Source: Kitasatospora sp. Root107
GTDB lineage: Bacteria > Actinomycetota > Actinomycetes > Streptomycetales > Streptomycetaceae
NCBI RefSeq assembly: GCF_001424875.1
Contig: NZ_LMCT01000067.1
Span: 62,001 to 126,000, forward strand
Length of the DNA: 64,000 nucleotides
Direction: 5' to 3'
Shown here: one piece after another, positions 9,675 to 18,625 of the stretch
Position numbering within the stretch: the first letter of the stretch is position 1
Layout of the letters: each line of letters begins with the position of its first letter
Program-made: the position numbers and the translations under genes
The notes under the pieces: model-generated
Database searches by the model: none
Told to the model about the DNA's origin: nothing
What the model saw: only the letters and a program-made list of their open reading frames with translations

Positions 9675-9683
9675 TCGTCCACA
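9675..9683 (+). promoter_or_regulatory. DnaA-box-like nonamer in the mreB-mreC gap
   Basis: TCGTCCACA fits the Streptomyces DnaA box pattern (T/C)(T/C)(G/A)TCCACA. A single box could be chance. Confidence 0.3.
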
Positions 9684-9724
9684 GCGGGTGGGGGCCCCGG
9701 CACCGAAGGGGCAGCTCCAGCATC

Positions 9725-10618
9725 GTGAGGGACACCCGAGAGAGCCGACTGCTGCTCGTCCTGCTGGTCGCAGTCGCTTTCGCCCTGATCACCGTGGACA
9801 TCAAGGGCGGCGAGAGCTCTCCGCTCAGCGGTGCCCGACGTGCCGCCGCGAGCGTGCTCGGCCCGGTCGAGCGCGGCGCGGCCGGAGTGGTCGACCCGGT
9901 GGCCGGCACCGTCCGGGCAGTCCGGGACGCGGGCACCCACCAGGCCCGGCTGGACCAGATCACCCGGGAGAACACCGACCTGCGCCAGCGGGTCGCCTCC
10001 TCCGACACCGCGTCAGGCCGCACCAAGCAGCTGGACGAGCTGCTGCGCACCGCCGGGAACGGCGGATACACCGTCAAGGCCGCCCAGGTGATCGCGATCG
10101 GCGCCGCCCAGGGCTTCTCCTGGACCATCACCATCGACGCCGGCAGCGACGACGGCCTGACCCGGGACATGACCGTGATCAACGGTCAGGGCCTGGTCGG
10201 CCGGATCACCACCATCGCGCCCACCACCGCCACCGTGCTGCTCGCCTCCGACCCCGGCTTCAGCGTCGGGACCAGGATGGAGGGCAGCGGCGAGATCGGT
10301 TTCGCCAACGGCCAGGGCACCGGCCCGATGAAGGTCTCGCTGCTCAACGGCAAGGCCCAGGTCAAGACCGGGGACCGGCTGGTCACCTTCGGCTCGCAGA
10401 GCGGCCGCCCGTTCGTCCCCGGCGTCCCGGTCGGCACGGTGGTCGAGGTGGAGGCGACGCCGGGTCAACTCACCAAGACCGTGCTGGTCGAGCCGTACGT
10501 CCAGTTCACCCGGCTGGACCTGGTCGGCGTGGTGGTGGTCCCGCCGCGGACCGACCCGCGTGACGCCGTGCTGCCGCCCGCCCAGCCGCCCGCCTCGACA
10601 CCCGCAGGGGGGAACTGA
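9725..10618 (+). CDS. mreC: Rod-shape-determining protein MreC
   Basis: Membrane-anchored scaffold that links MreB to the wall-synthesis enzymes outside the membrane. GTG 9725 is chosen because the protein then opens with the conserved MRDTRESRLLLVLL and a single N-terminal membrane helix. The frame is open further upstream but only as mreB overlap. A coiled-coil follows (ENTDLRQRVASS region), then the two beta-barrel domains (DAGSDDGLTRDM, GLVGRI, LVTFGSQSG). The C-terminus is Pro/Ala-rich. Length is 297 aa, normal for actinobacteria. mreD follows two bases later. Confidence 0.94.
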   Translation: MRDTRESRLLLVLLVAVAFALITVDIKGGESSPLSGARRAAASVLGPVERGAAGVVDPVAGTVRAVRDAGTHQARLDQITRENTDLRQRVASSDTASGRTKQLDELLRTAGNGGYTVKAAQVIAIGAAQGFSWTITIDAGSDDGLTRDMTVINGQGLVGRITTIAPTTATVLLASDPGFSVGTRMEGSGEIGFANGQGTGPMKVSLLNGKAQVKTGDRLVTFGSQSGRPFVPGVPVGTVVEVEATPGQLTKTVLVEPYVQFTRLDLVGVVVVPPRTDPRDAVLPPAQPPASTPAGGN

Positions 10619-10620
10619 CC

Positions 10621-11262
10621 ATGCGGATCAACCGCATCCTGCTCTCCGCCGTCCTGATCCTGCTCGGCCTGGTGATCCAGGTCAGTGTGCTCGGGCGGCT
10701 CCAACTCCCGGGCGCCACGCCCGATCTACTGCTGCTCGTGGTGGTCGGTCTGGCCCTGGTCTACGGGCCCACCGGCGGCTGCCTGGTCGGCTTCTCGGCC
10801 GGCCTGCTGGCCGACCTGGCCCCGCCCTCCGACCACGCCATCGGCCGCTACGCCCTGGTGCTCTGCCTGCTCGGCTACGTCGCCGGGCTGCTCCGCCCGG
10901 ACGGCGCCCGGCAGCGCTCGGCGGTCAGCGCCCTGCTGATCGTCGCGATCGCCGCAGTCGCCTCCACCCTGCTCTACGCGACGGTCGGCGCCCTGGTCGG
11001 CGACACCGCCGCCCGGCACGTCGGCCTGACCGGGCTGGTGTTCAGCGCCCTGCTGTACGACGTGCTGCTGGCCCCCTTCGTGGTGCCCGCCGTGATGATG
11101 CTGGCCCGCCGCTTCGACGGCGGCAGCGTGGTCACCGAGTCCGAGGACTCCGGCGGTTCGGGCCTGGGCACACTGGCCCGCTACCGCACCACCCGCGAGG
11201 CGTCCCCGCTGCCCGGCTACGGCCGGAAGCGGCGGATTCCCGGCCTGGCCAAGCGCCCCTGA
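10621..11262 (+). CDS. mreD: Rod-shape-determining protein MreD
   Basis: Integral membrane partner of MreC. The 213-aa protein has five to six hydrophobic helices beginning with MRINRILLSAVLILLGLVIQ and the conserved PDLLLLVVVGLALVYGPTGG segment. The cytoplasmic C-terminal extension is longer than in E. coli and ends in a basic GYGRKRRIPGLAKRP. It starts two bases after the mreC stop, with GGGG just upstream. Confidence 0.94.
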   Translation: MRINRILLSAVLILLGLVIQVSVLGRLQLPGATPDLLLLVVVGLALVYGPTGGCLVGFSAGLLADLAPPSDHAIGRYALVLCLLGYVAGLLRPDGARQRSAVSALLIVAIAAVASTLLYATVGALVGDTAARHVGLTGLVFSALLYDVLLAPFVVPAVMMLARRFDGGSVVTESEDSGGSGLGTLARYRTTREASPLPGYGRKRRIPGLAKRP

Positions 11263-11275
11263 GGAGCGAGCACCG

Positions 11276-13486
11276 TTGAGCAACATCCCGGAGACCGGCC
11301 GCACCCAGCGAGTGACGATCCGTCTGATCGTCCTGCAGGTCCTGGTGCTGTCGCTGCTCGCCACCCTGGGCGGGCGGCTCTGGTACCTGCAGATCCGCAC
11401 CGGCCACGAGTACGTGGAGAAGGCGGCGGGCAACCACGTCCGCGAGGTGGTCGAGCCGACCGTACGCGGCGAGATCCTGGACGCCTCGGGGCGGATCCTG
11501 GCCGGGAACGAGGCCAAGCTGGTGGTCTCGGTCAGCCGGACCTCGCTGCTCCAGCAGAAGGACCGCGGCAAGGCGGTACTGGCCCGGCTCGCCGACGTGC
11601 TCGGGATGCCCGCCAAGGACGTCCAGGACAAGGTCAGGCTCTGTGACGCCAAGACCGCGCAGCCCTGTTGGAACGGCTCGCCCTACCAGCCGATCCCGGT
11701 GACCAAGGCGGCCACCACCCAGCAGGCGATGCAGATAATGGAACGTCACGAGGACTTCCCCGGCGTCACCGCCCAGCCCACCTCGCTGCGCCGCTACACC
11801 GGCGTCGAGGGCGCCAACCTGGCCCAGGTGCTCGGCTACCTCTCACCGGTCACCGACGACGAGGTCACCAAGTCCAAGGACAAGGAGGGCCGGGAGCGCC
11901 GGCTGCCGGTCGACCAGATCGGCCGGGCCGGCCTGGAGTCGGTGTACGACAACGACCTGCGCGGCACCACCGGCATCGACCGGCTGGAGGTGGACAACCT
12001 CGGCCGGGTGATCGGCAGCGCGGGCAAGACCCCGGCGGTGCCCGGCAACAACCTGGTCACCAGCATCGACGCCCGGGTGCAGAAGGCCGTCGAGGACAAC
12101 CTCGCGCAGGCCATGGTGGACGCCCGCAAGGCCTTCGACAAGGACACCAAGCGCAACTACGAGGCCGACTCCGGCGCGGCCGTGGTGATGGACGTGCACA
12201 CAGGTCGGATCGTCGCGATGGCCAGCGCCCCGACCTACGACCCCAACCTCTGGGTCGGCGGTATCGCGGGCAAGGACTACGAGAGCCTGACCAGCAAGGA
12301 TTCCAACTACCCGCTGCTGAACCGGGCCATACAGGGTCAGTCCGCCCCCGGCTCCACCTTCAAGGTGGTCTCCGCCGCCGCGGCCGCGCAGGCCGGCTAC
12401 TCGCTGAACGGCAACTACAACTGCCCGAGCAGCATGACCATCGGCGGCCGCGAGTTCAAGAACTTCGAGAGCAAGGGCTACGGCTCGATCAGCCTGGCCC
12501 GCGCGCTGGAGGTCTCCTGCGACACCGTCTTCTACGGCCTGGCCTACGACCAGTGGATGGCCGACGGCGGCATCAAGCCCAAGAAGGAGCCGGCGGACTG
12601 GTTCTTCAAGACCGCCAAGCAGTTCGGCCTCGGCGCCAAGACCGGCATCGACCTGCCCAGCGAGGCCACCGGCCGGATCCCGGACCGGCAGTGGAAGCAG
12701 GAGTACTACGACGCCAACAAGGACGCCTGGTGCAAGCAGGCGCAGTCCGGCGGCAACGACTACGGCACCCTGGTGGCCAAGGAGAACTGCGCCGACGGCA
12801 ACCAGATGCGCGCCGGTGACGCCGTCAACTACTCCATCGGTCAGGGCGACACCCTGGTGACCCCGCTCCAGATGGCCCGGATCTACTCCGCGCTCTCCAA
12901 CGGCGGCACGCTCTACCGCCCGACCATCGCCAAGGCCGTGGTCAGCCCGGACGGCAAGCTGGTCCGCGAGATCGCCCCGCACGAGGACGGGAAGATCCCC
13001 GCCGACCAGCGCACTCTGCAGTACATCGACGAGGCCACCAAGGGCGTCATCGAACAGGGCTCCGCCGCCTGGAAGTTCACCGGCGCGGGCTGGCCGCAGG
13101 GCAAGATCGAGCTGCACGCGAAGACCGGCACCGCCGAGGTCTTCGGCAAGCAGACCACCTCGTACCTGACCACCTACAGCCGCGACTACGCAGTGGTCAT
13201 GACGATGAGTCAGGCCGGTACCGGCTCCGGCGCCTCCGGTGACGCCGTCCGCCGGATCTACCAGGCCATCTACGGCGTGGACGACAAGGGCAACGTGGAC
13301 AACGGCAAGGCCCTGCTCAGCAAGCCGCAGGCCGAGCTGCCGAAGTTCAACCCGGACGGCACCGCCGTCCACCCTGTGTCGTTCTTTCTCGACCCGCAGC
13401 AGCCGACCGCCCCCGGCGCGCCGGGCACCCTGACCCTGGCCGCCCTCGAACCCACCACCCGCACCGCCGGAAGGGGCCGGGCATGA
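11276..13486 (+). CDS. Penicillin-binding protein 2 (class B transpeptidase)
   Basis: Cross-links peptidoglycan during elongation or spore-wall synthesis, working with RodA. The start is TTG 11276 with GAGGAG about ten bases upstream. One N-terminal membrane anchor (LVLSLLATLGGRLWYLQI) is followed by the dimerisation domain and the transpeptidase domain. The catalytic motifs are all present: S360-T-F-K363, S414-C-D416 and K616-T-G618. Length is 736 aa. The C-terminal tail is Pro/Thr-rich. The last base pairs overlap the rodA start (ATGA), so the two enzymes are translationally coupled. Confidence 0.96.
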   Translation: MSNIPETGRTQRVTIRLIVLQVLVLSLLATLGGRLWYLQIRTGHEYVEKAAGNHVREVVEPTVRGEILDASGRILAGNEAKLVVSVSRTSLLQQKDRGKAVLARLADVLGMPAKDVQDKVRLCDAKTAQPCWNGSPYQPIPVTKAATTQQAMQIMERHEDFPGVTAQPTSLRRYTGVEGANLAQVLGYLSPVTDDEVTKSKDKEGRERRLPVDQIGRAGLESVYDNDLRGTTGIDRLEVDNLGRVIGSAGKTPAVPGNNLVTSIDARVQKAVEDNLAQAMVDARKAFDKDTKRNYEADSGAAVVMDVHTGRIVAMASAPTYDPNLWVGGIAGKDYESLTSKDSNYPLLNRAIQGQSAPGSTFKVVSAAAAAQAGYSLNGNYNCPSSMTIGGREFKNFESKGYGSISLARALEVSCDTVFYGLAYDQWMADGGIKPKKEPADWFFKTAKQFGLGAKTGIDLPSEATGRIPDRQWKQEYYDANKDAWCKQAQSGGNDYGTLVAKENCADGNQMRAGDAVNYSIGQGDTLVTPLQMARIYSALSNGGTLYRPTIAKAVVSPDGKLVREIAPHEDGKIPADQRTLQYIDEATKGVIEQGSAAWKFTGAGWPQGKIELHAKTGTAEVFGKQTTSYLTTYSRDYAVVMTMSQAGTGSGASGDAVRRIYQAIYGVDDKGNVDNGKALLSKPQAELPKFNPDGTAVHPVSFFLDPQQPTAPGAPGTLTLAALEPTTRTAGRGRA

Positions 13487-14676
13487 CCTCCTCGTACAGC
13501 CAGTACCGGCTCGCGCCGCAGCGCGGCACGGTGGGCCGGGTGCTGGCCAAGGGCTCCCCGTTCCGCCGGCTGGACTGGATCATGGTGCTGTCCGCCCTCG
13601 GCCTCTCGCTCGGCAGCTCGCTGCTGGTCTGGTCGGCCACCCGGGGCCGGGACTCGCTGACCCACGGGGACCCGCAGTACTTCCTGCTCCGGCACCTCAC
13701 CAACCTGGCGATCGGTCTGGTGCTGTGCGGGATCGTGGTCCTGATAGGGAGTCGGCGCCTGCGCACCGCCGTGCCGGTGGTGTACGTACTGGTGGTGCTG
13801 ATGCTGCTCGCGGTGCTCACCCCGCTGGGCTCGACCATCAACGGCGCCAAGGCCTGGATCCAGTTCGGCGGCGGATTCTCGATCCAGCCCGCCGAGTTCG
13901 CCAAGTTCGCCATCATCCTGACCATGGCCGTGGTGCTGTCCGCCCGGGTGGACGCGGGGGAGCGGGAGTACCCGCCCACCCGCAGCGTGCTCCAGGCGCT
14001 CGGGCTGGCCGCGCTGCCGATGGCCGTGATCATGCTGATGCCCGACCTCGGCTCGGTCATGGTGATGGGCGTCATCATCCTCGGCATCCTGCTCGCCTCA
14101 GGCGCCGCCAACCGCTGGGTCTTCGGCCTGATCGGCGCCGGTGCGCTCGGCGCGGGCGCGATCTGGCAGCTCGGGGTGCTGAGCAAGTACCAGATCGACC
14201 GGTTCGCCGCCTTCGCCAACCCCGCGCTCGACCCGGCCGGGGTCGGCTACAACACCGCCCAGGCCCGGATCGCCATCGGCTCCGGCGGCCTGACCGGGAT
14301 GGGGCTCTTCAAGGGCACCCAGACCACCGGACAGTTCGTCCCCGAGCAGCAGACCGACTTCGTCTTCACGGTGGCCGGCGAGGAGCTCGGCTTCGTCGGC
14401 GCGCTCGGCCTGATCCTGCTGCTCGGGGTCATGCTCTGGCGGGCCTGCAAGATCGCCCGGCAGGCCACCGACCTGTTCGGCACCATCGTGGCGGCCGGGG
14501 TGGTCAGCTGGTTCGCCTTCCAGGCCTTCGAGAACATCGGGATGAACCTCGGCATCATGCCGGTCGCCGGTATCCCGCTGCCGTTCGTCAGCTACGGCGG
14601 TTCCTCGATGTTCGCGGTCTGGATCGGCGTCGGCCTGCTCCAGTGCGTCCGCACCCAGCGGCCGATAGGGATTTGA
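13483..14676 (+). CDS. rodA: SEDS peptidoglycan glycosyltransferase RodA
   Basis: Polymerises lipid II into glycan strands together with the class B PBP encoded just before it. The 397-aa protein has about ten membrane helices and the SEDS hallmarks: WIQFGGGFSIQPAEFAK, the EQQTDFVFTVAGEELGF loop and the C-terminal GIPLPFVSYGGSSM. Start ATG 13483 overlaps the pbp2 stop by four bases. It is the last gene of the mre cluster. Confidence 0.97.
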   Translation: MTSSYSQYRLAPQRGTVGRVLAKGSPFRRLDWIMVLSALGLSLGSSLLVWSATRGRDSLTHGDPQYFLLRHLTNLAIGLVLCGIVVLIGSRRLRTAVPVVYVLVVLMLLAVLTPLGSTINGAKAWIQFGGGFSIQPAEFAKFAIILTMAVVLSARVDAGEREYPPTRSVLQALGLAALPMAVIMLMPDLGSVMVMGVIILGILLASGAANRWVFGLIGAGALGAGAIWQLGVLSKYQIDRFAAFANPALDPAGVGYNTAQARIAIGSGGLTGMGLFKGTQTTGQFVPEQQTDFVFTVAGEELGFVGALGLILLLGVMLWRACKIARQATDLFGTIVAAGVVSWFAFQAFENIGMNLGIMPVAGIPLPFVSYGGSSMFAVWIGVGLLQCVRTQRPIGI

Positions 14677-14737
14677 CGCCCACGCGGTTCGGCTACCCTT
14701 GAGGGTCACCTTGTCTCCACCGAAAAGGGCTCACCGC

Positions 14738-16666
14738 ATGCCAGTCGAATCGGTCTTCCCACGCCTGGAGGCCCTCCTCCCGCACGTCCAGAAGCCGATC
14801 CAGTACGTCGGCGGCGAGCTCAACTCGACCGTCAAGGACTGGGACAGCGCCGACGTCCGGTGGGCCCTGATGTACCCCGACGCCTACGAGGTCGGGCTGC
14901 CCAACCAGGGCGTCATGATCCTGTACGAGGTGCTCAACGAGCGCGAGGGCGTGCTCGCCGAGCGCACCTACAGCGTCTGGCCGGACCTCGAAGCGCTGAT
15001 GCGCGAGCACGGCGTCCCGCAGTTCACCGTCGACGCGCACCGGCCGGTCAAGGCCTTCGACGTGTTCGGGCTCTCCTTCTCCACCGAGCTCGGCTACACC
15101 AACATGCTGACCGCGCTCGACCTGGCCGGCATCCCGCTGAACGCCGCCGACCGGGGTCTGGACGACCCGATCGTGCTGGCCGGCGGCCACGCCGCGTTCA
15201 ACCCCGAGCCGATCGCGGACTTCATCGACTGCGCGGTGATCGGTGACGGCGAGCAGGCCGTGCTCGACATGACCGAGATCATCCGGGCCTGGAAGGCCGA
15301 GGGCCGCCCCGGCGGCCGCGACGAGGTGCTGCTCCGGCTGGCTCGTACGGGTGGTGTCTACGTCCCGCGCTTCTACGACGTGGACTACCTGGAGGACGGC
15401 CGGATCGCCCGCGTGGTGGCCAACCGCGAGGGCGTGCCGTGGCGGGTCAGCAAGCACACCGTGATGGACCTGGACGAGTGGCCCTACCCCAAGCAGCCGC
15501 TGGTCCCGCTCGCCGAGACCGTGCACGAGCGGATGTCCGTGGAGATCTTCCGTGGCTGCACCCGCGGCTGCCGTTTCTGCCAGGCCGGCATGATCACGCG
15601 CCCCGTGCGGGAGCGAAGCATCACCGGCATCGGCGAGATGGTCGAGCGCGGGCTGAAGGCCACCGGCTTCGAGGAGGTCGGCCTGCTCTCGCTGTCGAGC
15701 GCCGACCACACCGAGATCGGTGAGATCGCCAAGGGCCTGGCGGACCGTTACACCGAGGACAAGATCGGCCTCTCGCTGCCGTCCACCCGGGTCGACGCCT
15801 TCAACATCGACCTGGCCAACGAGCTGACCAGGAACGGCCGCCGCTCCGGTCTCACCTTCGCCCCCGAGGGCGGCTCGGAGCGCATCCGCAAGGTGATCAA
15901 CAAGATGGTGTCGGAGGAGGACCTGATCCGCACCGTCGCCGCCGCCTACGGCAACGGCTGGCGCCAGGTGAAGCTGTACTTCATGGTCGGCCTCCCCACC
16001 GAGACCGACGAGGACGTCCTGCAGATCGCCACCATGGCGAAGAACGTCATCCAGAAGGGCCGCGAGGTCACCGGCCAGAACGACATCCGCTGCACGGTCT
16101 CGATCGGCGGGTTCGTCCCCAAGCCGCACACCCCGTTCCAGTGGGCGCCGCAGCTCTCCGCCGAGGAGACCGACGCGCGGCTCGGCAAGCTCCGCGACGC
16201 GATCCGGAACGACCGCAAGTACGGCAAGAACATCGGTTTCCGCTACCACGACGGCAAGCCCGGCATCATCGAGGGCCTGCTCTCCCGCGGCGACCGCCGG
16301 ATCGGCGCCGTCATCCGCGCCGTCTACGAGGACGGCGGCCGCTTCGACGGCTGGCGCGAGCACTTCTCCTACGACCGCTGGATCGCGGCCGCCGAGAAGG
16401 GCCTGGCCGGCACCGGCGTCGACGTCGCCTGGTACACCACCCGTGAGCGCACCTACGAGGAGGTGCTGCCCTGGGACCACCTGGACAGCGGTCTCGACAA
16501 GGACTGGCTCTGGGAGGACTGGCAGGACTCGCTCGAAGAGGTCGAGGTCGAGGACTGCCGCTGGACCCCGTGCTTCGACTGCGGTGTCTGCCCGCAGATG
16601 CAGACGGAGATCCAGATCGGCCCGACCGGCGTGAAGCTGCTCCCGCTCACGGTCGTGAACTCGTAG
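14738..16666 (+). CDS. B12-binding-domain radical SAM protein (TIGR03960-like)
   Basis: Radical SAM enzyme of unknown substrate. ATG 14738 is used because AAAAGGG stands eight bases upstream; the frame also has an upstream start at 14699. The N-terminal half is cobalamin-binding-like (YPDAYEVGLPNQGVMILYEV). The radical SAM core has C274-x3-C278-x2-C281 (GCTRGCRFCQAG) and the FAPEGGSERIR segment. A Cys-rich C-terminus (CRWTPCFDCGVCPQ) may bind a further metal or cluster. Length is 642 aa. In actinobacteria and firmicutes this family neighbours or is fused to the TIGR03936 protein, and that partner lies at 17420-18192. A TACCCT box at 14694 may be the promoter. Confidence 0.93.
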   Translation: MPVESVFPRLEALLPHVQKPIQYVGGELNSTVKDWDSADVRWALMYPDAYEVGLPNQGVMILYEVLNEREGVLAERTYSVWPDLEALMREHGVPQFTVDAHRPVKAFDVFGLSFSTELGYTNMLTALDLAGIPLNAADRGLDDPIVLAGGHAAFNPEPIADFIDCAVIGDGEQAVLDMTEIIRAWKAEGRPGGRDEVLLRLARTGGVYVPRFYDVDYLEDGRIARVVANREGVPWRVSKHTVMDLDEWPYPKQPLVPLAETVHERMSVEIFRGCTRGCRFCQAGMITRPVRERSITGIGEMVERGLKATGFEEVGLLSLSSADHTEIGEIAKGLADRYTEDKIGLSLPSTRVDAFNIDLANELTRNGRRSGLTFAPEGGSERIRKVINKMVSEEDLIRTVAAAYGNGWRQVKLYFMVGLPTETDEDVLQIATMAKNVIQKGREVTGQNDIRCTVSIGGFVPKPHTPFQWAPQLSAEETDARLGKLRDAIRNDRKYGKNIGFRYHDGKPGIIEGLLSRGDRRIGAVIRAVYEDGGRFDGWREHFSYDRWIAAAEKGLAGTGVDVAWYTTRERTYEEVLPWDHLDSGLDKDWLWEDWQDSLEEVEVEDCRWTPCFDCGVCPQMQTEIQIGPTGVKLLPLTVVNS

Positions 16667-16683
16667 TATCCAGCGCGTACCTG

Positions 16684-16712
16684 ACGGCCCTTCCCGTTCC
16701 GGGAGGGGCCGT
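16684..16712 (+). terminator. Terminator hairpin after the radical SAM gene
   Basis: A 12-bp stem (16684-16695 with 16701-16712, one G-T pair) with a five-base loop lies 17 bases after the stop codon. Confidence 0.7.
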
Positions 16713-16735
16713 CTCCGCATGTGAGGGGACATCAG

Positions 16736-17329
16736 ATGGAGCAGCAGGACGGATCGACCGGGTGCCTGACCGGAGTGGCCCGGGCGATCGCGCTGGTGGT
16801 CGTGGTGCCGGTGCGCTTCCTCTGGGAAATGCTGGCGCTTCTCCTGCGCGGGGTCGGCTGGCTGCTCTACTGGGTGCTCGGCTGGCCGCTGGTGCAGCTC
16901 TGGAAGTACCTGCTGGAGCCGCTGCTGCGGTACCTGGTGGTGATCCCGCTGAGCTGGCTCTGGCAGCAGGTGCTGGCACCGGCCGGCCGGTGGCTCTGGG
17001 CGTGGGTGCTGGCCCCGCTGGGGCGGGCGCTGGCGGCGGTGGTCCGCTGGCTGGTGACCTACCTCGTGGTGGTGCCGCTGCGCTTCCTCTGGGAGTGGGT
17101 GCTGGAGCCGCTACTGCGCTACCTGGTGGTGATTCCGCTGACCTGGCTGTGGCGCTGGGTGCTGGCGCCGGTCTTCCGGGTACTGGGCTGGGCCTGGGGG
17201 ATCGCGGGCCGGATCTGGCGGTTCCTGGTGGTCCGTCCGTGCCGTTGGGTGCGGCGGCAGGTCTGGTGGCCGGTCAAGGCGGAGATCGCCCGGGTGCTGC
17301 GCGAGGTACGGCGGGCGCTGGTGGGCTGA
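16736..17329 (+). CDS. Tryptophan-rich membrane protein with internal repeats
   Basis: No known function. The 197-aa product has about 19 Trp residues and alternates hydrophobic segments with the signature PLLRYLVVIPL(S/T)WLW, which occurs twice (about residues 61-79 and 124-142). A related (V/T)xxVVVPxRFLWE module also occurs twice. ATG 16736 has GAGGGG eight bases upstream. It sits between the radical SAM gene and the TIGR03936-like gene, which usually belong together. The regular amphipathic Trp pattern suggests re-entrant or peripheral membrane helices, but this is inference. Confidence 0.75.
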   Translation: MEQQDGSTGCLTGVARAIALVVVVPVRFLWEMLALLLRGVGWLLYWVLGWPLVQLWKYLLEPLLRYLVVIPLSWLWQQVLAPAGRWLWAWVLAPLGRALAAVVRWLVTYLVVVPLRFLWEWVLEPLLRYLVVIPLTWLWRWVLAPVFRVLGWAWGIAGRIWRFLVVRPCRWVRRQVWWPVKAEIARVLREVRRALVG

Positions 17330-17419
17330 CGCAGGCCGTACCCTTGAGCCTGACAGAGTCCGGCCAGAGCCCATCATGTGAGCGGCCGGACCGGCCCACT
17401 GACTAAGGACTGAGCGACC

Positions 17420-18192
17420 CTGGCACGCCGCACGCCTGACGGTCCGCCGCCCGCTCCGACGGTGCAGCGCATCCGTCTCCGCTACACGAAGCGCGGCCGT
17501 CTGCGCTTCACCAGCCACCGTGACTTCCAGCGGGCGTTCGAGCGCGCGCTCCGCCGTTCGGCCGTCCCGATGGCGTACTCGGCGGGTTTCACCCCGCACC
17601 CGAAGGTCTCGTACGCCAATGCCGCCCCGACCGGGGTGGCCAGCGAGGCCGAGTACCTGGAGATCGGCCTGGCCGAGGTCCGCGACCCGGAGGTGCTGCG
17701 CGCGCTGCTCGACGGGTCGCTGCCGGACGGTCTGGACATCACCGACGCCGTCGAGGTCCGCACCCCGAACTTCGTGGAGCGGCTGGAGGCCTCCGAGTGG
17801 CAGGTCCGACTGGACCAGGTCACGCCCGAGGAGGCGGGGTCGAGGTCGAACGCCGCACCAAGAACGGCGTCCGGGTCTTCGACTCGCGCGGTGCTGTCGC
17901 GGCACTCGAGCTGCTTTCGCCGCAGGTCGGCGACGGTAACGAGAACGGTACGGACGGTACCGCCGATGTTCGTACCACCAATCCCTGTGCGATACTGCGG
18001 CTGGTAGTACGACACGCCACACCCGCCGTACGACCCGACGACGTTTTGTCCGGTCTCCGTGTGACGGCCGACCTGGCGCCGCCGGTCCCCGCTGAGGTGA
18101 CCAGGCTGGCGCAGGGGCCGCTCGACGAGGAGACCGGCACGGTGACCGACCCGCTGGCGCTCGACCGCGCCGCGGCCCCGGCCGGCCTGTAG
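17420..18192 (+). pseudogene. Radical-SAM-associated protein (TIGR03936/DUF2344), frameshifted
   Basis: The first part (QRIRLRYTKRGRLRF, FTPHPKVSYANAAPTG, AEYLEIGLAE) is typical of the family and runs in one frame to about 17835. The rest (VEVERRTKNGVRVFD ... ILRLVVRHATPAVRPDDVL) continues one frame over and ends at 18192. The junction falls after VTPEEA, where relatives have an extra stretch of roughly a dozen residues, so a small out-of-frame deletion is more likely than a single-base error. The natural start is probably CTG 17420 (LARRTPDGPPPAP...), since no ATG or GTG precedes the conserved QRIRLRY block except GTG 17462. Either a real inactivation or an assembly collapse. Confidence 0.8.
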
Positions 18193-18625
18193 GCCGCCGG
18201 GCCGCGCGCACCTGCGTCCGCCTAGCGGGAGGAGGTCCGGCCCGGCAGCCTTTCGAGGCGAGTCGGGCCGGGTCCCTCCGGCCGCCGCGGCTCCCCAGGG
18301 GAGCGAGCGCCGTCGAACGCAGGCCAGCCCCTTGTGGCCCGCCGCCCCGGATGGGCGGTAGGTCCGAGGACCCCTCCGGCAGCCATCCGGGACGGGGGAC
18401 GGCACCGGCCCGGAAAAAACTTGAAGACTGGTCAGAACCAGAAGACTTTCGACACCCCGCACTGTGCGGGGCGCCGAGCGAGACTACGAGCCCCTGTGCG
18501 GCATCGGCGTCCCGCACGGCGACGCCGTGGAGGTCGGCCCGCGAATCTCGCGACCGACCGGAACCAGCGGCGTCGTGCCGTGCCCGGATCGCGGAGCCCG
18601 GGGGCCTGACGGGAGATCCACCCGC
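18193..18625 (+). promoter_or_regulatory. Long leader/intergenic region upstream of the RNase E/G gene
   Basis: 433 bases without a credible gene. It contains several GC-rich complementary stretches and a short A-run (GGAAAAAACTTG, about 18412). RNase E genes elsewhere are autoregulated through long structured leaders, so a similar role is possible, but no conserved fold could be tested here. Confidence 0.4.
18427..18442 (+). promoter_or_regulatory. dre-like palindrome upstream of rne
   Basis: ACTGGTCAGAACCAGA matches 12 of 16 positions of the DasR consensus, with correct half-site spacing (ACTGGT-N4-ACCAG). It lies 184 bp before the start codon. It may be a chance match. Confidence 0.35.

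Noticed and set aside
14693..16732. Long minus-strand frame opposite the radical SAM gene
   Set aside because: Antisense shadow with Val/Gly/Asp/His-biased composition. The plus strand encodes a complete conserved protein.
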